Source: Candidatus Gugararchaeum adminiculabundum
GTDB taxonomy: Archaea > Micrarchaeota > Micrarchaeia > Burarchaeales > Gugararchaeaceae
DNA: 64,000 nucleotides
NCBI GenBank assembly: GCA_902384795.1
Contig: CABMDC010000018.1
Coordinates: forward strand, 44,602-108,601
Direction: 5' to 3'
The translations under genes and the position numbers were made by a program. The notes below the pieces were generated by a model, which was not told the DNA's origin, did no database searches, and worked only from the letters and a program-made list of their open reading frames with translations. This document shows positions 16,616 to 23,811 of the stretch, piece by piece (position 1 is the stretch's first letter; every line of letters starts with the position of its first letter).

Positions 16616-16682
16616 CTAAAATTCCAACTCGCTCGATGAAAGAGAACTCGAGTTTTTAATGTTTATACCCGGTAATACTATT

Positions 16683-17486
16683 ATGCTTTTTGATTGGGGA
16701 ACCCGCACGTTCGTCATGGGAATCGTCAACGTCACTCCGGACTCGTTTTACCCGGGCAGCAGGCACCTGAAATCAGAGGATGCGGTGAAAACCGCACTCC
16801 GAATGGTCGCGGAAGGGGCGGATATGCTGGATATTGGAGGGGAGAGCTCCAGGCCGGATGCGGCGCCAGTGAGCGAAAAGGATGAGATTGCGCGCATAAT
16901 TCCGGTAATCCAGAAAATAAGGAAGGAAAGCGAGATTCCCATCTCCGTGGATACCGTGAAGCCGGCTGTTGCCATGGCTGCGATTGAAGCCGGTGCGAAT
17001 GTGGTGAATGACATCAGGGGGCTCAGGGACGGGGAAATGAGAAGGGTGATTTCCGAAGCAAGCATTCCGGTTATTGTCATGCATATGCAGGGGACTCCGC
17101 AGACAATGCAAGCGAACCCGACTTACACAAATGCTCCGAAAGAGGTTTACGAGTTCCTTGAGGAGCGCGTGAAAGAGGCGGAAGATGCCGGAATTAAGGA
17201 GATTGTTGTTGACCCTGGAATCGGATTTGGGAAAACTGCTGAGCATAATTTGGAATTATTGAGGAATCTGAAGGAACTGCGAAAGCTGAAAAAGCCAGTG
17301 CTGGTTGGAGTGAGCAGGAAAAGTTTTTTGCAGCATATTTTGAAATTGGGAGTTGACGAGAGGCTGGAAGGCTCGCTTGGTGCAGGGGCTGCGTGCATAA
17401 TGAATGGCGTGGACATGCTGCGAGCCCATGATGTGAAGGAAACGGTCAGGATGGCGCGCGTTGTTGATGCTATACTTAGGAGATGA
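16683..17486 (+). CDS. folP: Dihydropteroate synthase
   Basis: It joins p-aminobenzoate to a pterin diphosphate in folate synthesis. NVTPDSF lies near the N terminus, followed by GGESSRPDA, ISVDT, VVNDIRG and VGVSRKSF, the family's pterin and substrate motifs. The start is ATG 16683, about 25 bases after a TTTTTAATG box; the TATA overlaps the earlier in-frame ATG. The length of 267 residues is normal. The stop overlaps the folK start (ATGA). This is the classical bacterial-type enzyme, found only in some archaea. Confidence 0.93.
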   Translation: MLFDWGTRTFVMGIVNVTPDSFYPGSRHLKSEDAVKTALRMVAEGADMLDIGGESSRPDAAPVSEKDEIARIIPVIQKIRKESEIPISVDTVKPAVAMAAIEAGANVVNDIRGLRDGEMRRVISEASIPVIVMHMQGTPQTMQANPTYTNAPKEVYEFLEERVKEAEDAGIKEIVVDPGIGFGKTAEHNLELLRNLKELRKLKKPVLVGVSRKSFLQHILKLGVDERLEGSLGAGAACIMNGVDMLRAHDVKETVRMARVVDAILRR

Positions 17487-17968
17487 AAATGGCAACTGCT
17501 TATTTTTCCCTGGGCTCGAATTTGGGGGACAGGGAAGGGAATTTGAAAAAGGCGCTAGCCGAGCTTTGGAAAATCAATGGGGTTAGTGTAAAGAAAATTT
17601 CAAGTTTTTATGAGACAGAACCAGTGGATGTTGAGGGTGGGGAATTTGTCAATTGCTGTGTTGAGGCTGAAGTGAATGAGGGGATGGAAGCCCGGGGATT
17701 ATTGCGCGAGTGTTTGAAAATTGAAAAGAGAATGGGGCGGGATAGAAAGAAGAAAAATGAAGCGAGAATTATTGACATTGACTTGCTGCTTTTTGGAAAT
17801 GAACGGATTGATGAGAAGGAACTGAAAATTCCGCATCCTGAAATGAAAAAAAGATTGTTTGTGCTGATTCCTTTGCAGGAGATTGCGCCCGGAATCCTGA
17901 TTGATGGGGAGAAAATTGACGCGCTTATTGCCAAGGCTGAGAAGAAGGAAGTTAGAAAGATGAGATGA
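17483..17968 (+). CDS. folK: 6-hydroxymethyl-7,8-dihydropterin pyrophosphokinase (FolK type)
   Basis: It activates hydroxymethyl-dihydropterin with ATP, the step before FolP. YFSLGSNLGDREGNL at the N terminus, YETEPVD near residue 36, and RIIDIDLLLFG with IPHPEMKKRLFVLIPL near residues 95-130 are the classic HPPK motifs. The start at 17483 overlaps the folP stop; a second ATG at 17489 has better spacing to AGGAG. The bacterial-type kinase is unusual in archaea, which often use an unrelated MptE-type enzyme. Confidence 0.93.
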   Translation: MKMATAYFSLGSNLGDREGNLKKALAELWKINGVSVKKISSFYETEPVDVEGGEFVNCCVEAEVNEGMEARGLLRECLKIEKRMGRDRKKKNEARIIDIDLLLFGNERIDEKELKIPHPEMKKRLFVLIPLQEIAPGILIDGEKIDALIAKAEKKEVRKMR

Positions 17969-17994
17969 AAGAGAAAAAGAATAGAAAAGAAAAC

Positions 17995-18035
17995 TAAAAA
18001 AGAAAGAAAAAAGGAGGGGCGGAGATATTCGCCCC
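17995..18035 (-). terminator. glnA terminator
   Basis: On the minus strand, GGGGCG and CGCCCC (18030-18035 and 18016-18021) form a stem around an AATATCTC loop. They are followed by TCCTTTTTTCTTTCTTTTTT, a long T-rich tract. Confidence 0.6.
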
Positions 18036-18048
18036 GTCTATTGCTTGT

Positions 18049-19461
18049 TTAGCAATTTAGGTAGGTGTAGAATTCCCACGGGCTCGGGCGGGTCGATTCC
18101 TGCTTGTGCTCTTCCAACTTGAGCTCCATGTAGGAGTCAAGCAGTCCGCTGCCAAACATTCCCTTCAGGAAGTTGTTGTCGCTGGCAAGCGCTTCGATGG
18201 ATTCTTCCAGCGAGCCGCACAATTCCTTTATGCCGAGCTCCTTCCTCTTCTGCCTTGAAAGCTCGAAAATGTCCTCGTCAACAGGCTTTCCCGGGTCAGA
18301 CTTCTTCTTTATCCCGTCCAGGCCGGCTGCGATTAACGCAGAGAAGCTCAGGTATGGGTTGCAGGACGGGTCAGGAGAGCGGTATTCGATCCTGGTCGCC
18401 TTTTCCGATGCCGAGAAGTACCTGGGAATCCTGATTGCAGCGCTCCTGTTGCTCTTGCTCCAAACCAAGTATGCCGGAGCCTCGTAGCCCGGAACCAGCC
18501 TCTTGTAGCTGTTGGTTGTGGGGTTGGTGAACGCGCCCAATGCCGGGCCGTGCTCAACCAGACCTCCCATGAAATACCTGCAGACCTGGGAAATTTCGGC
18601 GTACTTGTCGCTGGCATCGAAGAAAACGTTCTTGTCGTTTTTCCAGATGGAAATGTGCGTGTGCATTCCTGAGCCGTTGTCCCCGAAAATTGGCTTGGGC
18701 ATGAATGTTGCAATCACCCCGTTTGCCGAGCAGATGTTTTTCACCACGTATTTGTAGGTGACCACCTTGTCTGCCATGGTCTTGAGCGTGTCATGGCGAA
18801 TGTTGATTTCGCACTGCCCTGCGGTCGCAACCTCGTGGTGGTGCGCCTCGACCTGGATGGCGAAATTGTTTTCCAGCACATTGCAGATTTGCGCCCTCAA
18901 AGGCTGGAGCGTGTCCTGCGGAGGGGCCGGGTAATAGCCCTGCTTGTAGTTGATTGGATAGTTTTGGCCGTAGGAGTTCCAGGCTGCCTCGCGCGAGTCA
19001 ATGGCGAATCCCATTCCCCTTGCAGGCAATGACATGTCCGCGGTCACTGAGTCAAAGATGAAAAATTCCAGCTCAGGGCCAATGTGCGCGCTGGTATAGC
19101 CGGCAGACTTGATTGCATCTTCGGCTTTCTGCGCGACAAAGCGCGCGTCCCTGTCGAAAGTTTCCCCTGCTCCGCCTTCCTTTATGTCGCAGATGAAACG
19201 TGCGGTCCTCTCTTCCCAGGGAATCAGGTTGTAGGTGTCCGCGTCCGGAACCAGGCGCATGTCGCTTTCGTAAATCATCTTGAACCCGCGGATGGATGAG
19301 CCATCGAGCTTTCCAACCCCCTCGGTGAAGCTGTCCGCATCGATTTCCCTGGCATGCACCGTGATGTGCTGCAGGGCGCCGTGCCCGTCAACGAATTGCA
19401 GGTCGACCCACTGGATGTCGTCGTCCTTCATTCTTTTTAGTATGTCAGTTGTTCGTGCCAT
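18049..19461 (-). CDS. glnA: Glutamine synthetase type I
   Basis: It makes glutamine from glutamate, ammonia and ATP. The N-terminal beta-grasp carries WVDLQFVDGHGALQHI, and the catalytic domain shows GPELEFFIFD, VEAHHHEVATAGQCEI and GSGMHTHISIW (the metal- and ammonia-site residues), then NRSAAIRIPR and RIEYRSPDPSCNPYL. The 470-residue length fits GSI. The start is the second ATG (19461), ten bases after GGAGG; the first ATG is only one base from GGAGG. It is monocistronic, with its own TATA and terminator. Confidence 0.96.
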   Translation of the reverse strand: MARTTDILKRMKDDDIQWVDLQFVDGHGALQHITVHAREIDADSFTEGVGKLDGSSIRGFKMIYESDMRLVPDADTYNLIPWEERTARFICDIKEGGAGETFDRDARFVAQKAEDAIKSAGYTSAHIGPELEFFIFDSVTADMSLPARGMGFAIDSREAAWNSYGQNYPINYKQGYYPAPPQDTLQPLRAQICNVLENNFAIQVEAHHHEVATAGQCEINIRHDTLKTMADKVVTYKYVVKNICSANGVIATFMPKPIFGDNGSGMHTHISIWKNDKNVFFDASDKYAEISQVCRYFMGGLVEHGPALGAFTNPTTNSYKRLVPGYEAPAYLVWSKSNRSAAIRIPRYFSASEKATRIEYRSPDPSCNPYLSFSALIAAGLDGIKKKSDPGKPVDEDIFELSRQKRKELGIKELCGSLEESIEALASDNNFLKGMFGSGLLDSYMELKLEEHKQESTRPSPWEFYTYLNC

Positions 19462-19515
19462 GTAAATCATTCCTCCAAAATCGGATTATTTTAGACTTCT
19501 GAAAAAGCTTGGGCA

Positions 19516-19528
19516 AGAAAGGTATTTA
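19516..19528 (-). promoter_or_regulatory. glnA promoter TATA
   Basis: On the minus strand, GTTTAAATACC lies about 25 bases before a predicted start near 19493, giving a leader of about 30 bases before GGAGG and the ATG. No clear operator palindrome was seen around it. Confidence 0.45.
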
Positions 19529-19694
19529 AACATTGAATGTTGTCAGGGAATAATAGAACGAATTGGGTATGAAGGCTCAGAAAAATAAAACAATGTACTG
19601 ATTTTTCATTAAATTTGTGGATAACGTTCGCTTGGATTTGAAAATAACGGGGCTTTAGGGTTAAAACTGTTTGCAACCAAAATTAATAGTGAAC

Positions 19695-19768
19695 GCCGTC
19701 GTAGCTCAGCCTGGGAGAGCAATCGGCTGAAGACCGATCTGTCGCTGGTTCAAATCCGGCCGACGGCA
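19695..19768 (+). tRNA. tRNA-Phe (GAA)
   Basis: Acceptor GCCGTCG/CGACGGC, D-arm GCTC/GAGC, anticodon arm ATCGG/CCGAT with loop CTGAAGA (anticodon GAA), T-arm GCTGG/CCGGC with loop TTCAAAT, discriminator A, no encoded CCA, no intron. Its last nine bases are repeated at 19895-19903, beyond a structured repeat element. Confidence 0.95.
19760..19768 (+). repeat. 9-bp direct repeat, tRNA-Phe 3' end
   Basis: CCGACGGCA, the 3' end of tRNA-Phe, occurs again at 19895-19903. The repeat element at 19788-19893 lies between the two. Confidence 0.5.
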
Positions 19769-19787
19769 TTTTTTATCAAATAGCGGA

Positions 19788-19893
19788 GGATTGGAGCGAG
19801 CGAGTTATCGCGAGCTCGAATCCAAAGCAGTGCTTGTTCTGGTTAGTATTCTGAAAGGGTAGAGCGGCGCGGTTAGAACATTGTACGCTCTAC
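19788..19893 (+). repeat. Structured repeat, copy 2 (two hairpins)
   Basis: Hairpin 1 (19788-19823): GGATT and AATCC, GAGC and GCTC extend the core of GA, GCGA, GTTA loop, TCGC, GA. The linker has GTTCTGG and TATTCTGAAAG. Hairpin 2 (19859-19893): GTAGAGCG and CGCTCTAC, 8 perfect pairs, around a 19-nt loop ending ACATTGTA. The element begins 19 bases after tRNA-Phe and is flanked by the 9-bp tRNA-end repeat. It lies between convergent tRNA-Phe and transglutaminase genes. Confidence 0.65.
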
Positions 19894-19894
19894 A

Positions 19895-19903
19895 CCGACG
19901 GCA
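19895..19903 (+). repeat. 9-bp direct repeat of tRNA-Phe 3' end, distal copy
   Basis: CCGACGGCA, identical to 19760-19768, lies just after hairpin 2 of repeat copy 2. Confidence 0.5.
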
Positions 19904-19904
19904 C

Positions 19905-21254
19905 TCAATTTCTTCTAACAAATAGGATAGCGGGAATTAGCGCGAGGATTGCAACTGAAACCTGGCAGGGGGACTTGGTTCGCGTAGTCGTGGTTCCTCC
20001 GATTGGGATCTGGTCTTCTTTCGGACCGGGGGACTTGCTGAAGTGAATTTCCTTTTCCTCTCCCAGTGTTGAGACTGTGATGGAATAGGTGTAGACAAAT
20101 CCCTTTTCGAGCCCGGGGAAACTCACCACCCATTCGAGCTGCCTTGTTTCATGGGGCTTCAGGTATACGAGCCGGTCGCTTTCACCGAAGAGGGTGGAGT
20201 TCAACGGCTCGCGGATGGTCACTGGGGCGAAAATGTACTCATCAAACGGATTGGAGACATTTGCGTAAATAGTTTCGGCTGTTATATTGAATTCAGAGCC
20301 AATGACTGAAAGCGTGGCGTGCTTTGCCAAGTCCTGGGAGCGGATTACGGAAATGCTCACGTTCCGCAGGAGTTTCATGCCCACGTGGTCCGAACCGACC
20401 ATGGAGGATTCCTCTGAAGCATAGCTCTGGTCCTCCACTGAAACCATGCGCAAATGGGTCGCATCAAGCACGCCCATTTCATTGAAGGTGGGATCTGTTG
20501 AAATCCAAACGTTGTTTTCCGGAGAGTAGATTTCAATCCATGAATGCAGGCCCCAGGATTCGCCGGAGAAAACATAGCCGACTGAAACTTTTGCCGGGAT
20601 GCCGAGATGGCGCATGAACGCTGCCGCAAGATGCGAGTACTCGTCACAGACACCGCGCCTGATCGCAAATGCTTCGGGAGCCGTGAGATTGACTTCCGCG
20701 TACTGTAGGTCATAGACCATGTTGTTGTGGACCCATTCGGAGACTCCTGCCGCTATTTGGAATGCATCGGAAGTGTCCTGGGAAAATGCCTGTGTTTGGG
20801 CGTTCATCTCATCGTTTATAAAAACAAGGGGCGAGTCTTTCAGGAAACCCACCTGGGAGTCGAAAGGAAACGGCTGCGGCCGGGTGAGGCTGTTGTTCTG
20901 GAAATTAGTCACTAGAACGAATTGGGCCGTTGCTTCCAGGGTGTTTGACTGGGGATTTTTCCAGGTAAAGTCAAGCGAGTAGTCCTCTCCATTTCCGGAA
21001 ATGTTCAGGGCGGGCTGCGGGGATGCGCTGAAGCTTTTGACATACTGGGAGGAGTAGTTGGAAAATCCGAAAACAACCAGGTGCACTTCTTCCAGCGTGG
21101 AAACGTCCCCGTCCAGCACAATGGTCCAGGTCGCATTCACCTGGGTTTCAAGCTCCCCGACATTTTCCACCTTGATTTCCGCGGGGTAATAGACGTCTGC
21201 GAGGGCTAGGGCCGAGAGCAGAAGGATGGAAATGAGTGCAAAACTGGCGCGCAT
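19905..21254 (-). CDS. Secreted, membrane-anchored transglutaminase-like protein
   Basis: It is predicted to sit outside the cell. A signal peptide (ASFALISILLLSALALA) follows the ATG at 21254; 15 more codons are open upstream but reach into the tRNA-Leu promoter. The papain-like transglutaminase triad is visible: cysteine in RRGVCDEYSHLAAA, histidine in GLHSWIEIYSP and aspartate in WISTDPTFNE. Beta-rich segments flank the core, with many N-x-S/T sequons. A threonine-rich stalk and a final hydrophobic segment (VSVAILALIPAILF) with RRN anchor it. Protease or cross-linking activity on surface proteins is possible, but the substrate is unknown. Confidence 0.85.
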   Translation of the reverse strand: MRASFALISILLLSALALADVYYPAEIKVENVGELETQVNATWTIVLDGDVSTLEEVHLVVFGFSNYSSQYVKSFSASPQPALNISGNGEDYSLDFTWKNPQSNTLEATAQFVLVTNFQNNSLTRPQPFPFDSQVGFLKDSPLVFINDEMNAQTQAFSQDTSDAFQIAAGVSEWVHNNMVYDLQYAEVNLTAPEAFAIRRGVCDEYSHLAAAFMRHLGIPAKVSVGYVFSGESWGLHSWIEIYSPENNVWISTDPTFNEMGVLDATHLRMVSVEDQSYASEESSMVGSDHVGMKLLRNVSISVIRSQDLAKHATLSVIGSEFNITAETIYANVSNPFDEYIFAPVTIREPLNSTLFGESDRLVYLKPHETRQLEWVVSFPGLEKGFVYTYSITVSTLGEEKEIHFSKSPGPKEDQIPIGGTTTTRTKSPCQVSVAILALIPAILFVRRN

Positions 21255-21273
21255 GCAACCGAATTGAGTTGCG

Positions 21274-21288
21274 CAAGATATAATATTA
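21274..21288 (+). promoter_or_regulatory. tRNA-Leu promoter TATA
   Basis: AGATATAATATTATT lies about 25-30 bases before the tRNA-Leu 5' end at 21310. It also overlaps the upstream side of the divergent transglutaminase gene. Confidence 0.5.
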
Positions 21289-21309
21289 TTGTTAGGCAAA
21301 ATTATTGAC

Positions 21310-21433
21310 GCGGGGATCGCGGAGCCTGGTCAAACGCGCGAGGTTCAGGGCCTCGTCTCTCAGGAGTTCGTGGGTTCGGGCCCCTTTTTCTGTTTACAAA
21401 AAACGGAGCCGCCCAAAAATCCCACTCCCCGCA
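21310..21433 (+). tRNA. tRNA-Leu (CAG) with an intron in the T-loop
   Basis: Acceptor GCGGGGA (21310) pairs perfectly with TCCCCGC (21426), and T-stem GTGGG (21370) with CCCAC (21421). The anticodon arm CGAGG/CCTCG holds loop TTCAGGG (anticodon CAG), and a long variable arm is present. The T-loop starts TTCG (21375-21378) but is completed by AAT (21418-21420) only after 39 extra bases (21379-21417). Removing them gives the standard loop TTCGAAT. The insert can pair GGGC with GCCC near its ends and TTTTT with AAAAA inside. Discriminator A; no encoded CCA. The exact bulge-helix-bulge register is not clear by eye. Confidence 0.85.
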
Positions 21434-21445
21434 CTTTAGCTTCTT

Positions 21446-21465
21446 AGGGGAACCCAGGTTCCCCT
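21446..21465 (+). terminator. Hairpin after tRNA-Leu
   Basis: AGGGGAACC and GGTTCCCCT, nine perfect pairs with only CA between them, begin 12 bases after the tRNA. No T run follows. It may be a transcript end or processing signal. Confidence 0.4.
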
Positions 21466-21511
21466 GAAAACCTAGTATTCATACCCCTCCTAAATTTCCA
21501 AAATAAAAGTA

Positions 21512-21622
21512 GGATGAAGGCGAGCGAGTTATCGCGAGCCCTTCATCCGTGGTTAAACTAGTTCTAGTTTATATTCTGAAAGTAATAGGAGCGGCTCTGT
21601 TCGAACATTGTACGCTCTTATT
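21512..21622 (+). repeat. Structured repeat, copy 3 (two hairpins)
   Basis: Hairpin 1 (21512-21548): GGATGAAGG and CCTTCATCC extend the core of GA, GCGA, GTTA loop, TCGC, GA. The linker has GTTCTAG and TATTCTGAAAG, nearly identical to copy 2. Hairpin 2 (21584-21622): AATAGGAGCG and CGCTCTTATT pair with one G-U around a 19-nt loop ending ACATTGTA. Its last bases cover the stop codon of the minus-strand acyl-CoA synthetase alpha gene. It lies about 80 bases after tRNA-Leu. Confidence 0.65.
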
Positions 21623-23123
21623 CCTCTTTGGTATGAGGCGCGGGAGGCATTATGTACTTGCACCGCGCGTCCTTGCTGCGCGTGCCTATTGAATCGGAGT
21701 AATCCACCATCCTGCGGATCGCCTTCATGGCAGAGCTGGGCGAGTGGTAGGTCGGAATCTTGTAGCCGTCAAGGATGCGCTTGTGCAGGTCGGTGTATTC
21801 TCCTCCGACGGAGATCACAACCATGGGCTTTTCGCGCTTGTCGCTCTGCTTTACAATCACATCGACCACTTTCGAATCCAGGCTCGCTGTCTGGAAAAGC
21901 ACTATGACCGCGAGGATGTCCACATTCCGGTCCCTGGAAACCAAATCAATTGCCAGCTCGTATCTTTCGGCGTTCGCATCCCCGATCAGGTCAAGCGGGT
22001 TGCGGACATTCGCATAGGAGGGAAGCTTTTCGCGCAGGGCTTTTTTGGTTTCATCGGAGAGCTCCGTCAGCTGCAATCCGTATTCTTCAGCGCTGTCCGC
22101 TGAAAGGACTCCGAGCCCTCCCCCGTTTGTAATTACCGCAACGCGGTTTCCGCAGGGGTATGGCTGGTAGAAGATTTTTGAGAAATCGAATAATTCGGTG
22201 AGCGTGCGCGCCTCGATTATTTTCGCCTGCTTGAACGCGGCGTGGTAGGCTTCAGCGCTTCCTGCGAGCGCGGCAGTGTGGCTCTTGGCAGCCTCGCTCC
22301 CTTTCTTTCCGACTCCTGCCTTGAGAACTATCACTGGCTTTGTTTTTGTGACACGCTTGGCAACTTCCAAAAAGTCGCGGCCGCGCTGGACCCCTTCTAA
22401 ATACATCACAATTACCTTGGTGGACTTGTCATGCTCGAAATATTCCAGCAGGCTGGTTTCGTCTATTACCGCGGCGTTTCCATAGCTCACGAACTTGCTC
22501 ATGCCGATTCCTGCGCGCGCTGCCAGGTCCAGCACGCAGCCGCCCACTGCGCCGGACTGGGTGATGAAGCCGATTTCGCCTTCCACCGGCCTGCCCAATT
22601 TATAGGTGGGAAGGAAAACCGAATCAACTCCTGCCTCCAGGTTCATGCAGCCCATGCAGTTGGGGCCGATTACTGCGATTGAATACTCCTTGGCGATTTG
22701 CCGGATTTCCTCTTCGCCCTGGGTATTGCCGACTTCGGAGAATCCTCCGGTGATTATGACCGCGCTCTTCACGCCTTTTTGCCCGCAGGATTTCAATATG
22801 GCCGGGACTGTTTGCGCGGGAGTGGCGATGATGACCGAGTCGACTTTTTCCTTTATTGCGGAAATGTCAGGATAGCATTTGAGGCCCAGAATCTGGTCGG
22901 CCTTTGGGTTGATGGGGAAAACTTTTCCCTTGTAGCTGCCATCAACGAAATTTTTCACAATAACATTTCCGATTTTGCCTGGCTCGCGCGAAGCCCCGAT
23001 TATGGCTATGCTTTTCGGATTGAAGACCGAATCGAGATTAACAACATGCTGGGGCTTGCTGATTTTGGTTTTTGTTTTTGCTTTGGTTTTGTTTTTTGGT
23101 TTGTTTTTTGTTTTATTTGCCAT
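21618..23123 (-). CDS. acdA: Acyl/acetyl-CoA synthetase (ADP-forming) alpha subunit
   Basis: It converts acyl-CoA, ADP and phosphate to acid, CoA and ATP, the archaeal energy-conserving step of peptide or sugar fermentation. A CoA-binding Rossmann domain (SIAIIGASREPGKIGN, about residues 34-50) is followed by succinyl-CoA-ligase-like domains. The phospho-histidine motif SHTAALAGS lies near residue 283. The first 24 residues are an odd lysine/threonine/asparagine repeat. The beta subunit is encoded 34 bases upstream on the same strand, so they are co-transcribed. The stop codon lies inside a conserved repeat hairpin. Confidence 0.9.
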   Translation of the reverse strand: MANKTKNKPKNKTKAKTKTKISKPQHVVNLDSVFNPKSIAIIGASREPGKIGNVIVKNFVDGSYKGKVFPINPKADQILGLKCYPDISAIKEKVDSVIIATPAQTVPAILKSCGQKGVKSAVIITGGFSEVGNTQGEEEIRQIAKEYSIAVIGPNCMGCMNLEAGVDSVFLPTYKLGRPVEGEIGFITQSGAVGGCVLDLAARAGIGMSKFVSYGNAAVIDETSLLEYFEHDKSTKVIVMYLEGVQRGRDFLEVAKRVTKTKPVIVLKAGVGKKGSEAAKSHTAALAGSAEAYHAAFKQAKIIEARTLTELFDFSKIFYQPYPCGNRVAVITNGGGLGVLSADSAEEYGLQLTELSDETKKALREKLPSYANVRNPLDLIGDANAERYELAIDLVSRDRNVDILAVIVLFQTASLDSKVVDVIVKQSDKREKPMVVISVGGEYTDLHKRILDGYKIPTYHSPSSAMKAIRRMVDYSDSIGTRSKDARCKYIMPPAPHTKEE

Positions 23124-23157
23124 GGAACATCAACTTTGTTCGATCAATTTCAATCAT

Positions 23158-23811
23158 TCAATCAATTATTCTCACATCAACTGCCATGCATCCTTTTTCA
23201 TAGGCGATCACCGGGTTGAAATCCAGCTCCTTTATTTTCTCATTATAGAGCATCTTGCTCACGTTCACCAGCATTTTCTGGAGCGCCAATTTGTCCACCG
23301 GCTTCCTTCCGCGCGCTCCGTCAAGCAATGCCCTGCCCTTTATTTCAGAAACCATTTCGCGCGCATCGTCTTCTGTGATCGGGCATATGCGCAGGGAAAC
23401 GTCGCGCAGCACTTCAACATAAATTCCGCCAAGGCCGAACAGGACAAGCGGGCCGAACTGGGCATCGATTTTTCCCCCGATTATCAGCTCCAGCCCCTTG
23501 GCTGCCATTTTTTGCACTAATACTCCTTCAACTGATTTGCCTTTCACTGCCTGCATTATTTCATCGTAAGCCGCTCCCACCTGGGCAGCGTCCTGGAGCT
23601 TTAGCTTGACTCCGCCGATGTCGGTTTTGTGGAGGATTTCCTTGGAGTAGATTTTGAGCGCAACCGGGTAGCCGAGCTTTTTCGCAGCTGAAACCGCCTC
23701 GCTTTTGCTTCGGGCAACGGTCATCTCGGCTAGCGGAATCTTGTATTTCTTAAGAAGAGCCAGTGTTTTGATTAAGTCCAACTGTTGCACCCCACCCGCA
23801 TTTACATTCAC
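23158..23811 (-). CDS. acdB: Acyl/acetyl-CoA synthetase (ADP-forming) beta subunit
   Basis: This is the ATP-grasp subunit that passes phosphate between ADP and the alpha-subunit histidine. YPVALKIYSKEILHKTDIGGV (about residues 48-68) carries the second active-site histidine of the family, and GVLVQKM, FGPLVLFGLGGIYVE and LDFNPV are further ATP-grasp signatures. The length of 217 residues matches stand-alone beta subunits. It overlaps the preceding membrane-protein gene by 4 bases and precedes the alpha gene. Confidence 0.9.
   Translation of the reverse strand: MNVNAGGVQQLDLIKTLALLKKYKIPLAEMTVARSKSEAVSAAKKLGYPVALKIYSKEILHKTDIGGVKLKLQDAAQVGAAYDEIMQAVKGKSVEGVLVQKMAAKGLELIIGGKIDAQFGPLVLFGLGGIYVEVLRDVSLRICPITEDDAREMVSEIKGRALLDGARGRKPVDKLALQKMLVNVSKMLYNEKIKELDFNPVIAYEKGCMAVDVRIID

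Noticed and set aside
21310..21433. tRNA-Leu as a degraded pseudogene
   Set aside because: Acceptor and T-stems pair perfectly once 39 bases are removed, and the TATA box, anticodon arm and variable arm are intact.
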